Part shown: piece after piece, positions 61,546 through 64,000 of the stretch
Numbering within the stretch: the stretch's first letter is position 1
Layout of the letters: every line of letters starts with the position of its first letter
NCBI RefSeq assembly: GCF_900100435.1
Contig: NZ_FNEX01000002.1
Span: forward strand, 453,832-517,831
Reading direction: 5' to 3'
DNA length: 64,000 nucleotides
Source of the DNA: Pedobacter sp. ok626
GTDB taxonomy: Bacteria > Bacteroidota > Bacteroidia > Sphingobacteriales > Sphingobacteriaceae
Translations under genes and position numbers: made by a program
Notes under the pieces: model-generated
Databases searched by the model: none
The model's input: the letters and a program-made list of their open reading frames with translations, nothing else
What the model was told of the DNA's origin: nothing

Positions 61546-62682
61546 TTAATCTCCCTGCGGCATCACAATAATTTTCCTTCCTTCTATTCTAAAATTGACC
61601 TTACTGAGTTTTAGCACCTTAAGCACCTCAGAAAGGGTATAACTTCTGTCAATTTTTCCATAAAACTGTTCATCCCTAACGTTGCCTTCATATACAACTT
61701 CTACATCGTACCAACGGGCTATTTGACGCATTGAAGTTCTCATATCAGTATGGTCAAACTTAAACAGCCCATCCTTCCATGCTACAGCATCTTCGCCATC
61801 CACATTCGTCACATTAATCTTGCTATCAGTTGTTAAAATCGCCTGTTGATTAGGTTTAAGTAGGGTGCCATTGACATTCACGCTGCCCTCCAGAAGCGTA
61901 GTCTTTACGCTTGGTTCATCCGAATAAGAATTGATGTTAAAATGTGTTCCCAACACCTCTACAATCTGGCCCTTGCTAATTACTTTAAACGGCTTTGCTT
62001 TGTTATGTGCTACTTCAAAATAACCTTCGCCCTCAAGCTCCACTATTCTATCCTTCCCTTTAAATCCCGTTGGGTATTTCAAGGAAGAAGCCGCATTCAA
62101 AATTACTTTTGTTCCATCCGATAAGATCAATGAGTATTGACCGCCTCTAGGCGTTGCTATCGTATTAAATACTGATTCAGTCGCATTCGCAGCTTTACCA
62201 TTATATACCAGCTGTCCTTCCCCAGTTTTTCTAATAATAGCATCATCTTCATTGGCCAACTCTCCATTTTTAGCATCTGTCAATACTATTTTTTGACCAT
62301 TTGCGAGTGTTAAAATTGCTTTGTTGGAGCCTGGGGCTATATCGTTACGATTTGCCAGAATTCCTACCGAATTGAAGCTATCAGATTCGTTTACAAAGTA
62401 CAGCAATCCAACACCAACAGTTAAAATTAACGAAGCTGCAATAGCAATACGAGGCCACAGTTTAAAGCGTTTGGTTTTAACGATATGCTGATTAAGACCT
62501 GCACGCTCAAGTGTACCTATTCTTATCTCTCCTTCTATCTGTTCAAAATCAATCTCATTATCCTCAAGATGAAGGTCATCGGATTTTTGCATATACCAGT
62601 TTTCAAGCAAGGCCTTTTCTTCAGCCGTTGCCAATCCTTGATTATACCTTTGAACCAATTCTTTTGCCCTTTGCTTATCCAT
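61546..62682 (-). CDS. FecR-family anti-sigma factor
   Basis: A 378-residue inner-membrane regulator. The cytoplasmic N-terminus (about 1-75; MDKQRAKELVQRYNQGLATA) binds the sigma factor, one transmembrane helix spans about 79-97, and the periplasmic FecR domain (about 170-275) contains TPRGGQYSLILSDGTKVILN and GEGYFEVAHNKAKPF. A C-terminal DUF4974-like domain (about 305-375) resembles STN and pairs with the SusC signalling domain. It lies 75 bp after the ECF sigma gene and upstream of its cognate SusC. Confidence 0.95.
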   Translation of the reverse strand: MDKQRAKELVQRYNQGLATAEEKALLENWYMQKSDDLHLEDNEIDFEQIEGEIRIGTLERAGLNQHIVKTKRFKLWPRIAIAASLILTVGVGLLYFVNESDSFNSVGILANRNDIAPGSNKAILTLANGQKIVLTDAKNGELANEDDAIIRKTGEGQLVYNGKAANATESVFNTIATPRGGQYSLILSDGTKVILNAASSLKYPTGFKGKDRIVELEGEGYFEVAHNKAKPFKVISKGQIVEVLGTHFNINSYSDEPSVKTTLLEGSVNVNGTLLKPNQQAILTTDSKINVTNVDGEDAVAWKDGLFKFDHTDMRTSMRQIARWYDVEVVYEGNVRDEQFYGKIDRSYTLSEVLKVLKLSKVNFRIEGRKIIVMPQGD

Positions 62683-62757
62683 CTTGTTTGGAATTCATTT
62701 ACAGGTAAACGGGCGAAAGTAAAGTTGGGGGTAGAAGAAATTTAAAATAATTTGACA

Positions 62758-63345
62758 TTAACGCAGTAGCAACAAAAATGCAATGCTAATACCCATATCG
62801 TTAAGCTTTGGCTTAATCACTTTTAAGGCATTCTGAACCTGTTTTTTAACTGTTTGTTCTGAGATATTCAACTTGGTGGCTATTTCTTTATGAGAAAGGT
62901 CGTCCTTTCTACTCAACTCAAAGATTTCCCGCATTTTTGGGGGTAACTTCTGAATCTCTCTTTCCAGAATTTCAAGAATCCTCTTTTCATCAATGGTATC
63001 TACCTGAGCATTGCTCGAATCGGAAATAAAGCTGGCTATCTCACCAATATAGTCTGCGCGCACCTTATTCTTACCAATAAGGTCAAATACTTTATTCCTC
63101 GCAGCGATATACAACAAGCCTGAAACATTCGTCGCACTCTTTATTGATGCAGCCCTAAGCCATAAATTACCAAAAACTTCCTGAACAACATCCTTAGCAT
63201 CGTCCTCGTCCCTTAGCATCTTGTACACATGTGCATAAATAAGCTTCCAGTGTCTATTGTAGATCTCAGTAAACGCATGTTGATCTCCATCTTTCAATAA
63301 AGTGGTCAACTCGGTATCCGGAAGCTTACTATAAACAGTCATCAC
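62758..63345 (-). CDS. ECF-family RNA polymerase sigma factor
   Basis: A 195-residue sigma-70 factor with region 2 (about 25-90; FTEIYNRHWKLIYAHVYKML, DAKDVVQEVFGNLWLR) and region 4 (about 130-185; LPPKMREIFELSRKDDLSHK, LNISEQTVKKQVQNALKVI), and no region 1 or 3. It ends with a short hydrophobic tail (SIAFLLLLR), common in this Bacteroidota group. Released by FecR when SusC binds ligand, it should transcribe the downstream SusC operon. Confidence 0.95.
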   Translation of the reverse strand: MMTVYSKLPDTELTTLLKDGDQHAFTEIYNRHWKLIYAHVYKMLRDEDDAKDVVQEVFGNLWLRAASIKSATNVSGLLYIAARNKVFDLIGKNKVRADYIGEIASFISDSSNAQVDTIDEKRILEILEREIQKLPPKMREIFELSRKDDLSHKEIATKLNISEQTVKKQVQNALKVIKPKLNDMGISIAFLLLLR

Positions 63346-63812
63346 TTATCTCTCGTACTAAAGTCTTTTGAATTTAAAAACAATGTTAACAAATTACATT
63401 GAAAATCCCTCTTTAAAATTATTGTTCTTGCATTTGTTTTAATGCTGCACAATCCATCTTGTTCCAGCAGCAAAAGCTAATGGATCACATTAGACCACTT
63501 ATTTCACTTCATAGGCATTCTGAACATCGATAAGGGATTTAATCGATTTAAAGACAGGAAAAGATTATTGGCGGACAAATCTTATAATACTAGGCTAATT
63601 ACAAGCAAGGGGAACTATGATATCATGATTGAACCAAACGCTTTTAGAGACAAAACAGATTACCAATACCAACAAATGGTTGAGTGTGCTCTGCCAGCAG
63701 AATCCTATTGAATCCGTAGGCGCTATAAACAGAAATTGGCAGAAGATAAGAGAGCCGATAGTCCAAATGTGCTTAAACCCCTAAAGGAAAATAAAAAAGT
63801 TTATAAACAAGA
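63346..63812. other. Intergenic region between the ECF gene and the rRNA operon end
   Basis: About 470 bp without an intact gene. On the minus strand its first 100 bp hold the ECF sigma leader, in which I see no full promoter match. The central part contains an open but start-less frame that may be a decayed transposase (63481-63711). The last 100 bp before the 5S terminator show nothing recognisable. Confidence 0.6.
63481..63711 (+). pseudogene. Possible IS-transposase remnant
   Basis: A 76-codon open frame between a TAA and a TGA, with no ATG until near its middle. The segment RKRLLADKSYNTRLITSKGN followed by YDIMIEPNAFRDKTDYQYQQ and MVECA resembles the catalytic-core end of IS5/IS4-type transposases (LADKGYD..., then Y...VE). 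It lacks both ends, and I found no terminal inverted repeats. The similarity is weak and by eye only. Confidence 0.3.
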
Positions 63813-63845
63813 AAAGCCGATAGTCTATTGGACTACCGGCTTTCT
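63812..63845 (-). terminator. Terminator of the rRNA operon
   Basis: On the minus strand AAAGCCGGTAGTC (63843-63831) pairs with GACTATCGGCTTT (63825-63813), with a single G-U wobble and a 5-nt loop, followed by TCTTG. The wobble forms only in RNA from the minus strand, in keeping with termination of 5S rRNA transcription. Confidence 0.8.
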
Positions 63846-63852
63846 TTTAAGA

Positions 63853-63964
<112 letters not shown>

Positions 63965-64000
63965 TATTTTTAAATATCTAGTATATATCGTTTCGCTTTT

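Overview
The window looks like chromosome of a Bacteroidota bacterium, most likely Sphingobacteriaceae (Pedobacter-like). The evidence is: three SusC/SusD pairs; a one-polypeptide hybrid two-component regulator; an ECF sigma/FecR pair; TAnnTTTG-type -7 promoter elements with TTG about 19 bp upstream and no clear Shine-Dalgarno sites; lipoproteins whose lipobox Cys is usually followed by Lys-Lys; moderate to low GC; and the 5' part of a complex I operon with separate nuoC and nuoD. The species is inferred, not proven. Region 1 (1-13.4 kb) is mostly housekeeping. All genes to 11.4 kb are on the minus strand: nuoA-B-C-D (nuoD cut by the window edge); a TonB energy-transduction operon (exbB, two exbD, tonB, a 76-residue membrane protein, an orphan PstS-like lipoprotein, a TPR protein); pckA; and a lipid kinase overlapping a SUI1/YciH gene. 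On the plus strand follow metK, preceded by a convincing SAM-II riboswitch, and a small conserved hypothetical gene. Region 2 (13.4-42.9 kb) is a large polysaccharide-utilisation-type locus. From 38.3 kb leftwards it runs SusC-SusD-fasciclin-DUF5007, SusC-SusD-fasciclin-DUF5008, two phosphatase-fold/LamG lipoproteins around an M60 mucin-type peptidase, a four-repeat NHL-propeller lipoprotein, an unlisted 46-residue membrane peptide, then GH29 fucosidase, GH88 unsaturated-uronyl hydrolase and DUF2264. A divergent hybrid two-component regulator (38.8-42.9 kb) probably senses the glycan and switches the operon on. Region 3 (43.0-43.7 kb) is one DUF4198-like periplasmic protein. Region 4 (43.8-63.3 kb, minus strand) is the most unusual part. 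An ECF sigma factor and FecR anti-sigma factor head a SusC with an N-terminal STN signalling domain, a SusD, and a DUF4397-like lipoprotein. Then comes a very tightly packed block: GldA-like ABC ATPase, GldF-GldG-type fused permease, a protein made of two complete MutS-like ATPase halves in tandem, an M16 peptidase lipoprotein, a second GldFG-type permease and a fatty-acid-hydroxylase/sterol-desaturase membrane enzyme. I read this as a surface-signal-controlled import/export and proteolysis system of unknown substrate. It is the best candidate here for an undescribed system. Region 5 (63.4-64.0 kb) holds the 5S rRNA end of an rRNA operon with its terminator, and a degenerate stretch that may be a transposase remnant.
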